Below are positions 19,310 to 30,081 of a stretch of DNA of 64,000 bases, in pieces; position 1 is the stretch's first letter, and every line of letters begins with the position of its first letter. Below the pieces are notes generated by a model, which saw only the letters and a program-made list of their open reading frames with translations, made no database searches and was not told the origin of the DNA. Origin of the DNA: Vibrio sp. DW001. Its GTDB lineage: Bacteria; Pseudomonadota; Gammaproteobacteria; Enterobacterales; Vibrionaceae. The position numbers and the translations under genes were made by a program. The stretch is taken from assembly GCF_029016285.1 (NCBI RefSeq), contig NZ_CP091975.1, forward strand, positions 3,162,001 to 3,226,000, in the 5' to 3' direction.

Positions 19310-20449
19310 TTATGCGCTGTGCTGCTCAATAAGTTCAATAAAGTGGTCAAACAATGGTGCAGCATCTGCTGGACCAGGGCTTGCTTCTGGGTGACCTTGA
19401 AAGCTAAATGCAGGTTTATCTGTACGATGTATACCCTGTAGAGAGCCATCAAAAAGCGAAACGTGTGTTGCTCTAAGGTTTTCAGGCAGTGTTGCTTCGT
19501 CAGCAGAAAAACCATGGTTTTGAGAGGTAATCATAACTACGTCTCTATCCAAATCTTTAACTGGATGGTTTGCACCATGGTGCCCAAACTTCATTTTCTT
19601 AGTCTTTGCACCTGACGCCAACGCAAGAATTTGATGCCCTAAACAGATACCAAATATTGGTAAACCCTTTTCAAGAAAAACCTTCGTCGCTTCTATCGCG
19701 TAAGTACACGGTTCAGGATCACCAGGACCGTTAGATAAGAAAATACCATCAGGATTCATGACTAACACTTCTTCAGCTGATGTTTGTGCAGGAACAACCG
19801 TTAAACGACAGCCTCTATCCACCAGCATTCTCAGTATGTTTCGTTTTGCCCCGAAATCGTATGCCACTACGTGGTAAGGAAGTTCACTATCATCTTTCGC
19901 TTCAGGTAACCCACCAATCAATTGCCAAGAGCCCTGCTTCCAAGAGAAAGGTTCTTTCGTTGTTACTTCTTTGGCTAAATCCATGCCTTTGAGGCCGGGA
20001 AACGCTTTTGCTTTCGCTAAAGCAAGTGACTCATCAAGACTGTCACCGGCAACGATACAACCATGTTGTGCACCTTTCTCTCGTAAAATACGCGTTAATT
20101 TACGCGTATCTATATCCGCGATGCCGACGATATTTTGTGATTTCAGATAATCAGACAGAGTCTGTTCACTACGAAAGTTAGAAACGATAAGAGGAAGGTC
20201 ACGAATCACAAGGCCTTGTGCATGAATCAAAGAAGATTCTTCATCTTCTGAGTTAGTGCCAGTATTGCCAATGTGAGGATAAGTTAAGGTGACGATTTGT
20301 TGGGAATAGGAAGGATCAGTGAGGATTTCTTGATACCCCGTCATCGAGGTATTAAAAACGACTTCTCCGACTGCAGAACCTTCTGCCCCAATGGAAACTC
20401 CGTTAAAAATTGTCCCATCTTCTAGGACGAGCATTGCTGACTTACTCAA
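19310..20449 (-). CDS. carA: Carbamoyl phosphate synthase small subunit (glutaminase)
   Basis: A 379-residue class I glutamine amidotransferase subunit that releases ammonia from glutamine and channels it to CarB. The C-terminal half carries the nucleophile motif GICLGHQ and the His/Glu pair in [10 protein letters not shown]. The start is TTG at 20449 with a strong GGAGG five bases upstream; E. coli carA also starts with TTG, so this unusual start is probably real and conserved. It is preceded by a strong promoter and by ArgR-like and PurR-like sites. Confidence 0.97.
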   Translation of the reverse strand: MSKSAMLVLEDGTIFNGVSIGAEGSAVGEVVFNTSMTGYQEILTDPSYSQQIVTLTYPHIGNTGTNSEDEESSLIHAQGLVIRDLPLIVSNFRSEQTLSDYLKSQNIVGIADIDTRKLTRILREKGAQHGCIVAGDSLDESLALAKAKAFPGLKGMDLAKEVTTKEPFSWKQGSWQLIGGLPEAKDDSELPYHVVAYDFGAKRNILRMLVDRGCRLTVVPAQTSAEEVLVMNPDGIFLSNGPGDPEPCTYAIEATKVFLEKGLPIFGICLGHQILALASGAKTKKMKFGHHGANHPVKDLDRDVVMITSQNHGFSADEATLPENLRATHVSLFDGSLQGIHRTDKPAFSFQGHPEASPGPADAAPLFDHFIELIEQHSA

Positions 20450-20467
20450 GACAACCTCCAGAATAAA

Positions 20468-20497
20468 AATGCATAAATTATGTATTAATTTGCAATT
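20468..20497. promoter_or_regulatory. carA: Possible tandem ArgR boxes before carA
   Basis: Two overlapping AT-rich imperfect palindromes, roughly TGCATAAATTATGT and TGTATTAATTTGCA on the plus strand, fit the spacing of tandem ARG boxes. In E. coli ArgR represses the downstream carAB promoter through such a pair. Matches to the consensus are only partial. Confidence 0.4.
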
Positions 20498-20553
20498 CTA
20501 CCTTCCTTACCGCTGATTACAACAGCATTATGGAATTTAGACAAATTGGCGGT

Positions 20554-20582
20554 ATTCTAGAGATCGGTGTGATATGTGTCAA
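20554..20582 (-). promoter_or_regulatory. carA: Upstream carAB promoter
   Basis: On the minus strand a perfect TTGACA (20577-20582), 17 bases, TAGAAT (20554-20559). It lies about 100 bp before the carA start codon, in the position of the pyrimidine-controlled P1 of E. coli carAB. Confidence 0.65.
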
Positions 20583-20749
20583 CAACATACCGACAACTAC
20601 TCTGTCTTTTTTAAACCACATAAGGCAGAAGTTAGCCGGAAGCCTTAAAAAACCAAGTTAAGTCCATGTTTAAATACAAATACATTCGTCAACACTCAAA
20701 CAAATACAAGTTCAACGCTAGTTTTACTAATTCGACATTTAATTAGAAT

Positions 20750-20765
20750 AGCAAACGTTAACGCC
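20750..20765. promoter_or_regulatory. Possible PurR operator in the carAB control region
   Basis: AGCAAACGTTAACGCC shares the central GCAAACGTT of PurR operators. E. coli carAB has a PurR site upstream of P1. Here it lies about 200 bp upstream of the predicted start, and one half-site is imperfect. Confidence 0.35.
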
Positions 20766-20930
20766 ATAGACTTAAGTGTGTTTTTTGGAAGGGATCGTCT
20801 ATTTATGGACTAGAGACCCAAAAAGACATGGTCAAATCGATGATAAAGGTGAATTTATCATCAGCATAAAATTCAATCACAGGGAGGGAGTTTGAATTGC
20901 GCCAACCACTATTGGCGCATAATTATGTAA

Positions 20931-21797
<867 letters not shown>

Positions 21798-21896
21798 TCA
21801 AGGTATCTTAAAAATTGATTTTTAAAATCTTGTTTTTAAGGCGACAGTGGAATCATTCACCTTATGGGATACCTAAATTTTATTAATCGCACCTAT

Positions 21897-22295
21897 TTAC
21901 CCGTATTGTTTCATTACTTTTTTTAGAATAGAGATATTGGCTTCAGGAAAAGCATAATCTTCTAATAATCCTATTTCCACCCATTCTCCTTGCTGACCTT
22001 CTTTGCCGTAAGGTTCATTTTCAAATCCCGTCACCGTAAAAAAATCAAACTTCAGAGACTTGTCAGGATAATCATATTCCAAATGCTCAAAGAGTGATTG
22101 CTGGGTCACTTCAATGCCAATCTCTTCAAACAATTCTCTGCTCATTGCCTTCTCCGGGGTCTCATCTAACTCGACTTTACCGCCAGGAAACTCCCAAAAC
22201 CCTCCTTTATGCGCATCTTTATGGCGCTTAGTAATAAAGATTTTATCTTTCTCACCGTTAAGAATGATTGCTGCAACTATGTGTAAGCGTTTCAT
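21897..22295 (-). CDS. mutT: 8-oxo-dGTP diphosphatase MutT (Nudix)
   Basis: A 132-residue Nudix hydrolase that removes 8-oxo-dGTP from the nucleotide pool and prevents A-to-C transversions. The Nudix box runs from GGKVELDETPEKA to SRELFEEIGI (about 38-61) with the metal-binding REXXEE complete. It lies downstream of secA on the same strand, as in E. coli. Confidence 0.94.
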   Translation of the reverse strand: MKRLHIVAAIILNGEKDKIFITKRHKDAHKGGFWEFPGGKVELDETPEKAMSRELFEEIGIEVTQQSLFEHLEYDYPDKSLKFDFFTVTGFENEPYGKEGQQGEWVEIGLLEDYAFPEANISILKKVMKQYG

Positions 22296-22332
22296 ATCTG
22301 ACTCTTGTTTTCATTTTAAATATTTTGTGTAT

Positions 22333-22358
22333 AAAAAAGGCCGCTTCACGCGACCTTT
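22333..22358 (-). terminator. secA: Terminator after secA
   Basis: On the minus strand AAAGGTCGC/GCGGCCTTT with a short GTGAA loop and a T6 tail, between the secA stop and the mutT start. Confidence 0.75.
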
Positions 22359-22390
22359 CTATCATTTTATAAATTTTTCACTCTATAAAA

Positions 22391-25117
22391 TCAACCAATT
22401 TTACCGTGGCATTGCTTATATTTTTTACCTGAACCACATGGGCAAGGTTCATTTCTGCCTACTTTACGTTCTTCACGTACCATTGGTTGCTGCGTTCCGT
22501 CACCACCTTCGGAATCATCGCCTAATTGGTTTTCCGCTGACTGATGTTCAAACTGTTGTCTACGGGCAGATTCTTCTGCTTGAGCCTGACGTTGCGCTTC
22601 CATACGCTCAACTTCTTCTTGTTGTTGAACACGGACTTTACTCAAGATCATGATCACATCAACTTTAAGCATATCTAGCAAGTTTTCAAACAGTTCGAAC
22701 GATTCACGTTTGTATTCTTGTTTAGGGTTCTTCTGTGCATAGCCACGCAAGTGAATACCTTGACGAAGATGATCCATTGCCGCAAGGTGTTCTTTCCATA
22801 GGTTATCAAGTGTCTGTAACATGACAGATTTTTCAAAGTTACGAAGGACTTGCTCACCCACCGTATCTTCTTTCGATCTATAAACTTCTACTGCTGTATT
22901 ATGAATACGTTCACGAAGTGCTTCTTCGTAAAGCTTATCGTCTTCATCTAACCAAGTTTGAATTGGCAGATCAAGATCAAAGTCGTTTTTAAGACGATCT
23001 TGCAAGCCTTCTATATTCCACATATCTTCAAGTGATTGGTGTGGAATATATTCATCCATGACCGAATCAAATACATCTTGGCGGTTGTGGTCGATCATCT
23101 CACTGATATCGTCCACTTCCATAAGCTCGTCACGTAGTTCATAGACGACCTTACGTTGGTCATTGGCAACATCATCGTAGTCGAGAAGCTGCTTACGAAT
23201 GTCAAAGTTACGGCCTTCTACTTTACGCTGAGCTTTTTCAATAGAACGAGAAAGCATACGACTTTCTATAGCTTCACCTTCATCCATACCGCTTTGTATC
23301 AAACCCGCCATACGATCAGAGGTGAAGATACGAAGGAGTGAATCTTCCATTGATAGATAAAAACGAGAAGAACCTGCATCACCTTGACGACCTGAACGGC
23401 CGCGCAATTGGTTATCGATACGACGAGATTCGTGACGCTCTGTACCAATGATGTGCAATCCTCCAGACGCAAGCACTTTGTCGTGCTCCATCTGCCAGTT
23501 TTCTTTTATTTTTTGAATCTGTTCTTCGCTTGGGTTTTCTATCTTATTCAATTCCGCTTGCCAGCTACCGCCCAATACGATATCTGTACCACGACCCGCC
23601 ATGTTGGTAGCAATCGTCACGGCTTCAGGAGCCCCTGCAAAGGCAACGATATCCGCTTCTTGCTCGTGGAATTTGGCGTTCAAAACGTTGTGTTTGATTT
23701 TAGACTTTTTAAGAGCATTAGAAAGTAGTTCAGATTTCTCGATTGAAACAGTACCAACAAGTATCGGTTGGCCTTTTATCACTCGCTCTTTAATGTCTTC
23801 AATGATCGCAGCAAATTTTTCTTCTTCTGTGCGATACACCACATCCGGCATGTCATCACGAACCATAGGTTGATTCGTTGGAATAACAACGGTCTCTAAA
23901 TTGTAAATAGATTGAAATTCAAACGCTTCTGTATCCGCAGTACCAGTCATACCTGACAGTTTTTCATACAAACGGAAATAGTTCTGGAAAGTAATTGAAG
24001 CTAATGTTTGGTTTTCATTCTGAATCTTAACGCCTTCTTTTGCTTCAACCGCCTGATGCAAACCTTCAGACCAGCGGCGTCCCGGCATGGTACGACCCGT
24101 ATGTTCATCGACTATAATGACTTCATCATCTTTTACGATGTAATCGACATCTCTTTCGAACAATACATGGGCGCGAAGTGCTGCATTGACATGATGAAGT
24201 AGGCTAATATTGGTTGGAGAATAGAGGGTATCTCCCTCTTCCATCATGGCATTATTAACGAGAAGTTCTTCTACAAACTCTTGACCTGTTTCAGTCAGGT
24301 GAACCTGCTTAGATTTTTCATCAAGCGTGTAGTGACCATCCCCTCGATACTCTTCTGTATCTTCCTGATCTTGCAGTTTAAGAGAAGGAATTAGGGTATT
24401 GATTTTTGAATAGAGCTCTGAACTATCTTCAGCCGGACCTGAAATAATGAGTGGTGTACGTGCTTCATCAATAAGGATGGAGTCAACTTCATCGACAACC
24501 GCAAAGAAGCGATCTCTTTGTACGCGGTCTTCTTTGCGGAATGCCATGTTATCGCGAAGATAATCAAAGCCAAACTCATTGTTTGTTCCGTAAAGAATAT
24601 CGCACTGATACGCTTGTTGTTTCTCTGGTGGTGCCATATTGGGAATGTTGACACCAACGGTCATACCTAAGAATTCAAAAAGAGCTCTGTTTGTTTCTGC
24701 ATCACGGCTTGCAAGGTAATCGTTCACCGTTACGATATGAACGCCTCTTCCAGGTAACGCATTCAAATAGGCTGATAGGGTCGCAGTAAGTGTCTTACCT
24801 TCACCAGTACGCATCTCGGCAATCTGCCCTGAGTTGAGGACCATACCACCAATAAGCTGAACATCGAAATGACGCATGCCAAAAACACGTTTAGACGCTT
24901 CACGAACCGTCGCAAAAGCTTCCGGAAGGAGCTGGTCTAGTGATTCACCTTTTTCTAGACGCTCACGAAATTCAACGGTTTTAGCTTGTAGCTCTTCATC
25001 TGAAAAAGCTTCAAAATCTGGTTCAAAATTATTAATTTGTTTTACAATCTTTCGTAATCGACGCAGAGTTCGATCATTACGACTGCCAACAACTTTAGTC
25101 AGTATCTTACTTATCAT
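22391..25117 (-). CDS. secA: Preprotein translocase ATPase SecA
   Basis: A 908-residue motor of the Sec pathway (E. coli 901) that pushes unfolded preproteins through SecYEG. Walker A is MRTGEGKT (102-109), Walker B region [14 protein letters not shown]; the preprotein-binding, helical scaffold and wing domains follow. The C-terminal zinc finger [14 protein letters not shown] binds SecB and lipids. No secM-like regulatory leader ORF is evident in the 469 bp upstream, which differs from E. coli. Confidence 0.98.
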   Translation of the reverse strand: MISKILTKVVGSRNDRTLRRLRKIVKQINNFEPDFEAFSDEELQAKTVEFRERLEKGESLDQLLPEAFATVREASKRVFGMRHFDVQLIGGMVLNSGQIAEMRTGEGKTLTATLSAYLNALPGRGVHIVTVNDYLASRDAETNRALFEFLGMTVGVNIPNMAPPEKQQAYQCDILYGTNNEFGFDYLRDNMAFRKEDRVQRDRFFAVVDEVDSILIDEARTPLIISGPAEDSSELYSKINTLIPSLKLQDQEDTEEYRGDGHYTLDEKSKQVHLTETGQEFVEELLVNNAMMEEGDTLYSPTNISLLHHVNAALRAHVLFERDVDYIVKDDEVIIVDEHTGRTMPGRRWSEGLHQAVEAKEGVKIQNENQTLASITFQNYFRLYEKLSGMTGTADTEAFEFQSIYNLETVVIPTNQPMVRDDMPDVVYRTEEEKFAAIIEDIKERVIKGQPILVGTVSIEKSELLSNALKKSKIKHNVLNAKFHEQEADIVAFAGAPEAVTIATNMAGRGTDIVLGGSWQAELNKIENPSEEQIQKIKENWQMEHDKVLASGGLHIIGTERHESRRIDNQLRGRSGRQGDAGSSRFYLSMEDSLLRIFTSDRMAGLIQSGMDEGEAIESRMLSRSIEKAQRKVEGRNFDIRKQLLDYDDVANDQRKVVYELRDELMEVDDISEMIDHNRQDVFDSVMDEYIPHQSLEDMWNIEGLQDRLKNDFDLDLPIQTWLDEDDKLYEEALRERIHNTAVEVYRSKEDTVGEQVLRNFEKSVMLQTLDNLWKEHLAAMDHLRQGIHLRGYAQKNPKQEYKRESFELFENLLDMLKVDVIMILSKVRVQQQEEVERMEAQRQAQAEESARRQQFEHQSAENQLGDDSEGGDGTQQPMVREERKVGRNEPCPCGSGKKYKQCHGKIG

Positions 25118-25438
25118 TTTTTGCTTATCTCATGTTGTTTGGCTTTAAGCCTTTCCAATGCTTTTAGTCTCTTATAGACCGATGAGTCTTATTTAAAACA
25201 AGAAAACTGAAACAATACTATATTGTCAGATATTGTGGCTTACCTAATGAAATTCAAGTTATGTTTTAAAAGTTCTCAACATTTTAAGCGATAATTTTTT
25301 TTATTCCATTAGCATTTATATTATTTTGACCAAGATTGACTTTTTTGTCCCGTGATGGTCACTAAGCGAACAAGTGTACTGGTTCTTTCATATCAACGCG
25401 AATGTGATAGATCATCAAATATGGAAATTAAGATAACA

Positions 25439-25462
25439 AAAAATTGCCGTGCGGCAATTTTT
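25439..25462. terminator. Second, perfectly symmetric terminator-like hairpin
   Basis: AAAAATTGCC / GGCAATTTTT, 10-bp perfect arms with a 4-base loop. It can act on both strands and backs up the lpxC terminator 70 bp away. No plus-strand gene ends here. Confidence 0.65.
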
Positions 25463-25532
25463 GTCACTTTCGAAGCCGCCATAAGCTCGCAAAAAATAGA
25501 ATAAGATCCGAAACACACGACTAAATTAAGAT

Positions 25533-25564
25533 AAAAAAAAACCAGACTTCATGTCTGGTTTTTT
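25533..25564 (-). terminator. lpxC: Terminator after lpxC
   Basis: On the minus strand AAAACCAGAC/GTCTGGTTTT with a 5-base loop and a long T run, about 25 bp past the lpxC stop. It marks the end of the dcw-lpxC gene string. Confidence 0.92.
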
Positions 25565-25586
25565 CGAAACGAATAATTGTATTTTA

Positions 25587-26504
25587 CTATGCTAGAACCA
25601 TATTGGGTTCAGCAAATGCAACAGGTGAACCGGCTTCTTCTTCAAATGTCGCCCATTCCCACGCTTCTTGATCAGCAAGAACAGCGCGCAGCAATTGATT
25701 ATTTAATGCATGACCTGATTTATAGGCACGAAGTTCACCGACAATGCTATGACCACACATATAAAGATCGCCAATAGCATCAAGAACTTTATGGGTGACA
25801 AATTCATTGTCAAATCGAAGGCCTTCTTCATTAAGAATACGGTATTCATCTAGCACTATTGCGCAATCGAAGCTGCCACCTAGGCATAAGTTCTGCGATT
25901 GCAAATATTCAATATCATGCATAAACCCGAATGTGCGAGCTCGTGAAATATCTTTAATAAATGCGTTTGAGGAAAAATCGAACAGAAGACGTTGTTCGTC
26001 AGCATCGATAGCAGGGTGTTCAAATTCAATTTCGAAATCCATACGGAAACCGTTATAAGGAACAAGCTCTGCCCATTTATCACCATCCTCAAAGCGCACG
26101 GGTTTCTTAATGCGTATGAATCTTTTTGGTGCATTCAGTGTTTCAATACCCGCTGATTGTAACAAGTACACAAAGGGACTCGCACTACCATCCATAATCG
26201 GTATTTCTGGGGCATCAACTTCTACGATGACATTATCGATTCCCATACCTGCTAAAGCAGCATTTAAGTGCTCAACAGTGGAAATTCGTACACCTTCGTC
26301 GTTTACAAGCGCAGTACAGAGCATGGTATCACGAACGGAGGCTGGATCTGCTGGGAAATCAACCGCAGGATCTAAATCGGTACGACGATAGATAACACCA
26401 GTGTTTGCTGCTGCTGGACGCAAGGTAAGCGTAACTTTACGCCCAGAGTGTAAACCAACTCCAGTCGTTTTTACGATCTCTTTCAGAGTACGTTGTCTGA
26501 TCAT
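25587..26504 (-). CDS. lpxC: UDP-3-O-acyl-N-acetylglucosamine deacetylase
   Basis: A 305-residue zinc enzyme for the committed step of lipid A synthesis. [11 protein letters not shown] at the start, the zinc ligands in [11 protein letters not shown] and in [12 protein letters not shown], and the catalytic His in the late GHALNNQLL segment are all in place. Length equals E. coli LpxC. It follows ftsZ by about 100 bp. In E. coli the level is set by FtsH proteolysis of a C-terminal tail; the tail here ([13 protein letters not shown]) is similarly nonpolar. Confidence 0.97.
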   Translation of the reverse strand: MIRQRTLKEIVKTTGVGLHSGRKVTLTLRPAAANTGVIYRRTDLDPAVDFPADPASVRDTMLCTALVNDEGVRISTVEHLNAALAGMGIDNVIVEVDAPEIPIMDGSASPFVYLLQSAGIETLNAPKRFIRIKKPVRFEDGDKWAELVPYNGFRMDFEIEFEHPAIDADEQRLLFDFSSNAFIKDISRARTFGFMHDIEYLQSQNLCLGGSFDCAIVLDEYRILNEEGLRFDNEFVTHKVLDAIGDLYMCGHSIVGELRAYKSGHALNNQLLRAVLADQEAWEWATFEEEAGSPVAFAEPNMVLA

Positions 26505-26535
26505 CTACCTTGCCTCTAATTAGTGTTATTCATCA

Positions 26536-26557
26536 CGGTCAGCGTTGAAACTGACCG
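26536..26557 (-). promoter_or_regulatory. Hairpin in the ftsZ-lpxC gap
   Basis: CGGTCAG and CTGACCG form a 7-bp perfect stem with an 8-base loop. There is no T tail, so it is more likely an mRNA stability, processing or leader structure of lpxC than a terminator. Confidence 0.45.
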
Positions 26558-26602
26558 CGGATACTATCATAAATAAGACTTCTGTCAAATTATGACTATT
26601 TC

Positions 26603-27829
26603 TTAATCGGCTTGACGACGAAGAAATGCTGGTATATCCAAATAGCCACTTTCTTTTTCCGTCTTAGGAGCCGTGCTTTGGTTTGAACTGCCTTGCGACT
26701 GACCACTATTTGACGGTGCTGTCGGTTGTGGCTTCACCCCTTCTTTCTTAAGCAAAGGTTGTGCCGTTTTTTCATCCACTTTTGCTGCAACGGGTTGTGA
26801 AACCGGTGTTGCCGCCATTGCTGGCTTCGGTTTTGCCGCAGAACCTGCAACTAATGTAATTTCAGGTTTCTTCTCTGCGCCAATGCCTGTTGCTACAACC
26901 GTTACGCGGAACTCTTCTGTCATATCTGGGTCTAGAGAGGTACCAATAACAACCGTTGCATTATCCGATGCAAATGCTTTAACTGTATTACCTACTGTTT
27001 CGAATTCATCCAGACGCATGTCTAAACCAGCAGTAATGTTAACCAATACTCCACGAGCACCCGCTAAGTCAATATCCTCTAAAAGTGGAGACGATATTGC
27101 TGCTTCTGCCGCTTCTTCTGCACGTTCTTCACCGCTTGCAACGCCACTACCCATCATCGCATGACCCATTTCAGACATAACTGTTCTTACATCTGCAAAG
27201 TCAACGTTGATCATACCTGGTCGCGTAATAAGCTCTGCGATACCTTGAACGGCATTCTTTAGAACATCGTTAGCATAACCAAACGCTTCTAGTAGTGTTA
27301 CGCTTCTACCATATACTTTAAGCAATTTTTCATTTGGTATTGTTATCAAAGAGTCAACATGTTTAGAAAGCTCTTCAATACCTTGCTCAGCAAAAGCAAG
27401 ACGCTTTTTGCCTTCAAAACCAAATGGCTTCGTTACTACGGCAACAGTTAGGATATTTAGTTCCTTTGCAACTTCAGCAATGACTGGTGCTGCACCTGTG
27501 CCCGTTCCACCACCCATACCAGCAGCGATAAATACCATATCGGCGCCACTAAGGATTTCTTTAAGTTTTTCTTTGTCTTCAATAGCTGAATCACGGCCAA
27601 CTTGAGGGTTAGCACCTGCGCCTAGTCCTTTAGTAATGTCACCGCCAATTTGGATAACAGTACTCACACTAGCTTTGCGTAAGGCTTGAGCATCAGTATT
27701 AATACTAATAAACTCCACACCTTCGATGGATTCGCGAACCATGTGTTCTAATGCGTTACCGCCACCACCACCAACACCAACGACTTTAATTACAGCATCG
27801 TCAGACATTTCCATCATCGGTTCAAACAT
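26603..27829 (-). CDS. ftsZ: Cell division GTPase FtsZ
   Basis: A 408-residue tubulin homologue that forms the Z-ring. The GTP-binding [10 protein letters not shown] signature and the N-terminal [12 protein letters not shown] are intact, as is the T7 loop region ([14 protein letters not shown]). A Pro/Ala/Ser/Gln-rich linker from about 320 leads to the conserved C-terminal peptide [14 protein letters not shown], which binds FtsA, ZipA and MinC. It follows ftsA by about 30 bp. Confidence 0.98.
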   Translation of the reverse strand: MFEPMMEMSDDAVIKVVGVGGGGGNALEHMVRESIEGVEFISINTDAQALRKASVSTVIQIGGDITKGLGAGANPQVGRDSAIEDKEKLKEILSGADMVFIAAGMGGGTGTGAAPVIAEVAKELNILTVAVVTKPFGFEGKKRLAFAEQGIEELSKHVDSLITIPNEKLLKVYGRSVTLLEAFGYANDVLKNAVQGIAELITRPGMINVDFADVRTVMSEMGHAMMGSGVASGEERAEEAAEAAISSPLLEDIDLAGARGVLVNITAGLDMRLDEFETVGNTVKAFASDNATVVIGTSLDPDMTEEFRVTVVATGIGAEKKPEITLVAGSAAKPKPAMAATPVSQPVAAKVDEKTAQPLLKKEGVKPQPTAPSNSGQSQGSSNQSTAPKTEKESGYLDIPAFLRRQAD

Positions 27830-27858
27830 GTGTTGTCTCCGTTTTTCCTGCTATCAGG

Positions 27859-29124
27859 TTAAAACTCTTTTTGTATCCAATTACGCATTCTACTAAAGAA
27901 TGAAGTAAATGAGGAACGTTTTGGTTCACTATATTCACCATCGTCATTCATTTGGCTATCTTTTGCGTAATGAAGTAATCCCACAGCCGTAGAATGATAC
28001 GGCTCTTTAACATAGTCTGTAAGTCCGCTAACCTCTATAGGCTTACCGACTCTAACTCGATTTGCGCCAAAAATTCGTTCAGCGCATTCAACCAGACCTT
28101 CCATTTGCGAAGCACCACCGGTTAATACAATGCCTGCCGCTAGGTGATGCTTGATACCATCTTCTCTTAATTGAGCTTGAACGGTATTAACAGACTGATT
28201 GATGAAGCCCATTAATTCAGCATAACGTGCTTCAATAACGCCAGAAAGTTCCTGACGCTTTAAAATTCTTGATGGTCTTCCACCAACACTTGGTACGTTA
28301 ACCGTGTCATCTTTGCTCACTAACTCGCTCAATGCACAGCCATATTTTACTTTAATCTCTTCAGCGTCGCCAACCGGCGTACCAAAAGCAAAAGCAATAT
28401 CACTCGTTACTGAGTTACCCGCGTAAGAAAACACTTCAGTGTGTCTCAATGCGCCGCCAGTCCATATGGATACATCCATAGTACCAGCTCCGATATCAAC
28501 AACACAGACGCCTAACTCTCTTTCGTCTTCAGTAATTACTGCATTACTTGACGCTAACCCAGAAAAAACCAGTTGATCAACCTTCAAGTCGCATCGCTCA
28601 ACGGCTTTTATAATATTTCTTGCCATATCATTATGGCAAGAAATCAAGTGAACGCTAACTTCCATGCGTACACCAGACAAACCTAACGGGTTTTTAATCC
28701 CTTCTTGGTAGTCAATCGTAAACTCTTGAGGTATGACATGTAAAATTCGCTGTTCTTCACCAATTTTAATCGACTTAGCCGTATGAATTGCTCTGTCCAT
28801 GTCATCTTGGGAAACCTCTTCATCAGCGATTGTCCCCATTCCTTTTTCTATCCGGCTGGCAATATGTCTGCCCGACAATGAGATAAATACGCTGCTAATT
28901 TTACACTCAGCCATAAGCTCGGCTTGGTCTACCGCTCTTTGTACTGACTTCACAACGGATTCTAGATCATTTACTCCGCCCTTATCCATTCCACGAGAAG
29001 GACTACTACCCGCACCTATAATGTTAACTTGACCGTCGGGTAATAATTCACCAACTAATGCAGATACGCTTGCAGTGCCAATATCTAGACCAACAATAAT
29101 ATTATCGTCTGCATTTTTAGTCAT
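27859..29124 (-). CDS. ftsA: Cell division protein FtsA
   Basis: A 421-residue actin-like ATPase that tethers FtsZ to the membrane. The phosphate-1 motif VGLDIGTASVSALVG, the adenosine region VLTGGASQMEGL and the C-terminal amphipathic membrane helix SFFSRMRNWIQKEF are visible. The start overlaps the ftsQ stop by 8 bp, so the two are translationally coupled. Confidence 0.98.
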   Translation of the reverse strand: MTKNADDNIIVGLDIGTASVSALVGELLPDGQVNIIGAGSSPSRGMDKGGVNDLESVVKSVQRAVDQAELMAECKISSVFISLSGRHIASRIEKGMGTIADEEVSQDDMDRAIHTAKSIKIGEEQRILHVIPQEFTIDYQEGIKNPLGLSGVRMEVSVHLISCHNDMARNIIKAVERCDLKVDQLVFSGLASSNAVITEDERELGVCVVDIGAGTMDVSIWTGGALRHTEVFSYAGNSVTSDIAFAFGTPVGDAEEIKVKYGCALSELVSKDDTVNVPSVGGRPSRILKRQELSGVIEARYAELMGFINQSVNTVQAQLREDGIKHHLAAGIVLTGGASQMEGLVECAERIFGANRVRVGKPIEVSGLTDYVKEPYHSTAVGLLHYAKDSQMNDDGEYSEPKRSSFTSFFSRMRNWIQKEF

Positions 29125-29959
29125 TTAATTTCTCTTGCTCTTCTTCTAATTCATTATCCGGAAACCAGCCAACTGCCGCTCCGGTATCATATCTAAGATC
29201 GACATAGCTTACGCGTTGCGACTCATTACCTAACCGATAATAAAGTGACGTAAAACGCGCCACCCGTTCAATCAATGATTCTTTGCCTAGTTCAAGGCGA
29301 ATACCATTATCTAATATAATTTGCCAAGCATGACGATCGTTAAGCACCAAAGAGGTAATCTTGAGGCCCAAAGGTGCAAACATCGGGCTAACTTGTCGCC
29401 ATGTATCCAGCACACCGCGGCTACTCCCTTGTGGACCATAGAGCTTGACTCTATCTTCTTTCAGCTCTGCAACGTCAGCATTAAATACATCACCAGACGT
29501 ATTCAGTAGCGCATTACCATTCCATATAGCAGAAGCCTTGTGTTCTACTAAATATATTTTAACTAAATCCGGCCATTGTTTTCTAATTGACGCCTGAGCA
29601 ACCCATGGAATTGCAACAATGACTTGTTGTAATACATCTACATCTTGCGACATAAATGTGCCCACATAATCCATACTTCGTAGCGCAAGCTGTACATCTT
29701 TACCTGAAACGTATTCAAGTTCACCCTGCAACACTAATTTTGATAAGGGGAGACGTTGTTCATCAAGCATCCAACTTATGGTTGATTGCAACAATAAGCC
29801 TAAGGAAAGCAATACTAACAGCAAGAACATGCCACCAACAGCATGCTTTTTTGTTTTACTTAATTGACTGGTGGTATTTAGACCCCCATAGTCAAGATCA
29901 CTTACCGCTTTATTCATCAAATTTAATTCATTAGCTTTAATAAGTGATATCCATATCAA
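29117..29959 (-). CDS. ftsQ: Cell division protein FtsQ
   Basis: A bitopic membrane protein of the divisome that links early and late proteins with FtsB/FtsL. After a short cytoplasmic part comes one membrane helix (about 45-65), the POTRA region (RLPLSKLVLQGELEYV) and the beta domain with ASIRKQWPDLVKIYLVEHKA and YVDLRYDTGAAVGW, all close to E. coli FtsQ. Two starts are possible: 29959 (weak TTAGG site) and 29917 (MNKAVSDLDYGG, no clear site but a more usual N-terminus). ddlB, which sits before ftsQ in E. coli, is absent. Confidence 0.95.
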   Translation of the reverse strand: MIWISLIKANELNLMNKAVSDLDYGGLNTTSQLSKTKKHAVGGMFLLLVLLSLGLLLQSTISWMLDEQRLPLSKLVLQGELEYVSGKDVQLALRSMDYVGTFMSQDVDVLQQVIVAIPWVAQASIRKQWPDLVKIYLVEHKASAIWNGNALLNTSGDVFNADVAELKEDRVKLYGPQGSSRGVLDTWRQVSPMFAPLGLKITSLVLNDRHAWQIILDNGIRLELGKESLIERVARFTSLYYRLGNESQRVSYVDLRYDTGAAVGWFPDNELEEEQEKLND

Positions 29960-30081
29960 TAGACCTAACTAATAATGCGTATAATTTAACTAACAAATTA
30001 TACTTAGACTACCCAAAGTATCTACCCTTTGCAGAAGAATATTCGATCTTACTGCCTTAAAAAATAGCATTTGGAACAGAT

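Larger units (their letters stand above)
20450..20930. other. 481-bp control region between dapB and carA
   Basis: No gene is visible. It holds the carA promoter, the ArgR-like and PurR-like sites, and an 8-bp-arm hairpin (TGCGCCAA/TTGGCGCA, 20898-20919) just past the dapB stop without a T tail. The length fits the long, multi-factor control region known for E. coli carAB (IHF, PepA, PurR, ArgR). Confidence 0.6.
25118..25586. other. 469-bp gap between secA and lpxC without a gene
   Basis: I find no reading frame of note on either strand. In E. coli secM lies here, and in Pseudomonas and others a DUF721 (dciA) gene lies between lpxC and secA; neither is present. Two strong hairpins occur at 25439-25462 and 25533-25564, next to the lpxC end. 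Confidence 0.7.

Noticed and set aside
22114..22653. 179-residue plus-strand frame
   Set aside because: It crosses the ends of mutT and secA in antisense and the secA terminator; shadow frame.
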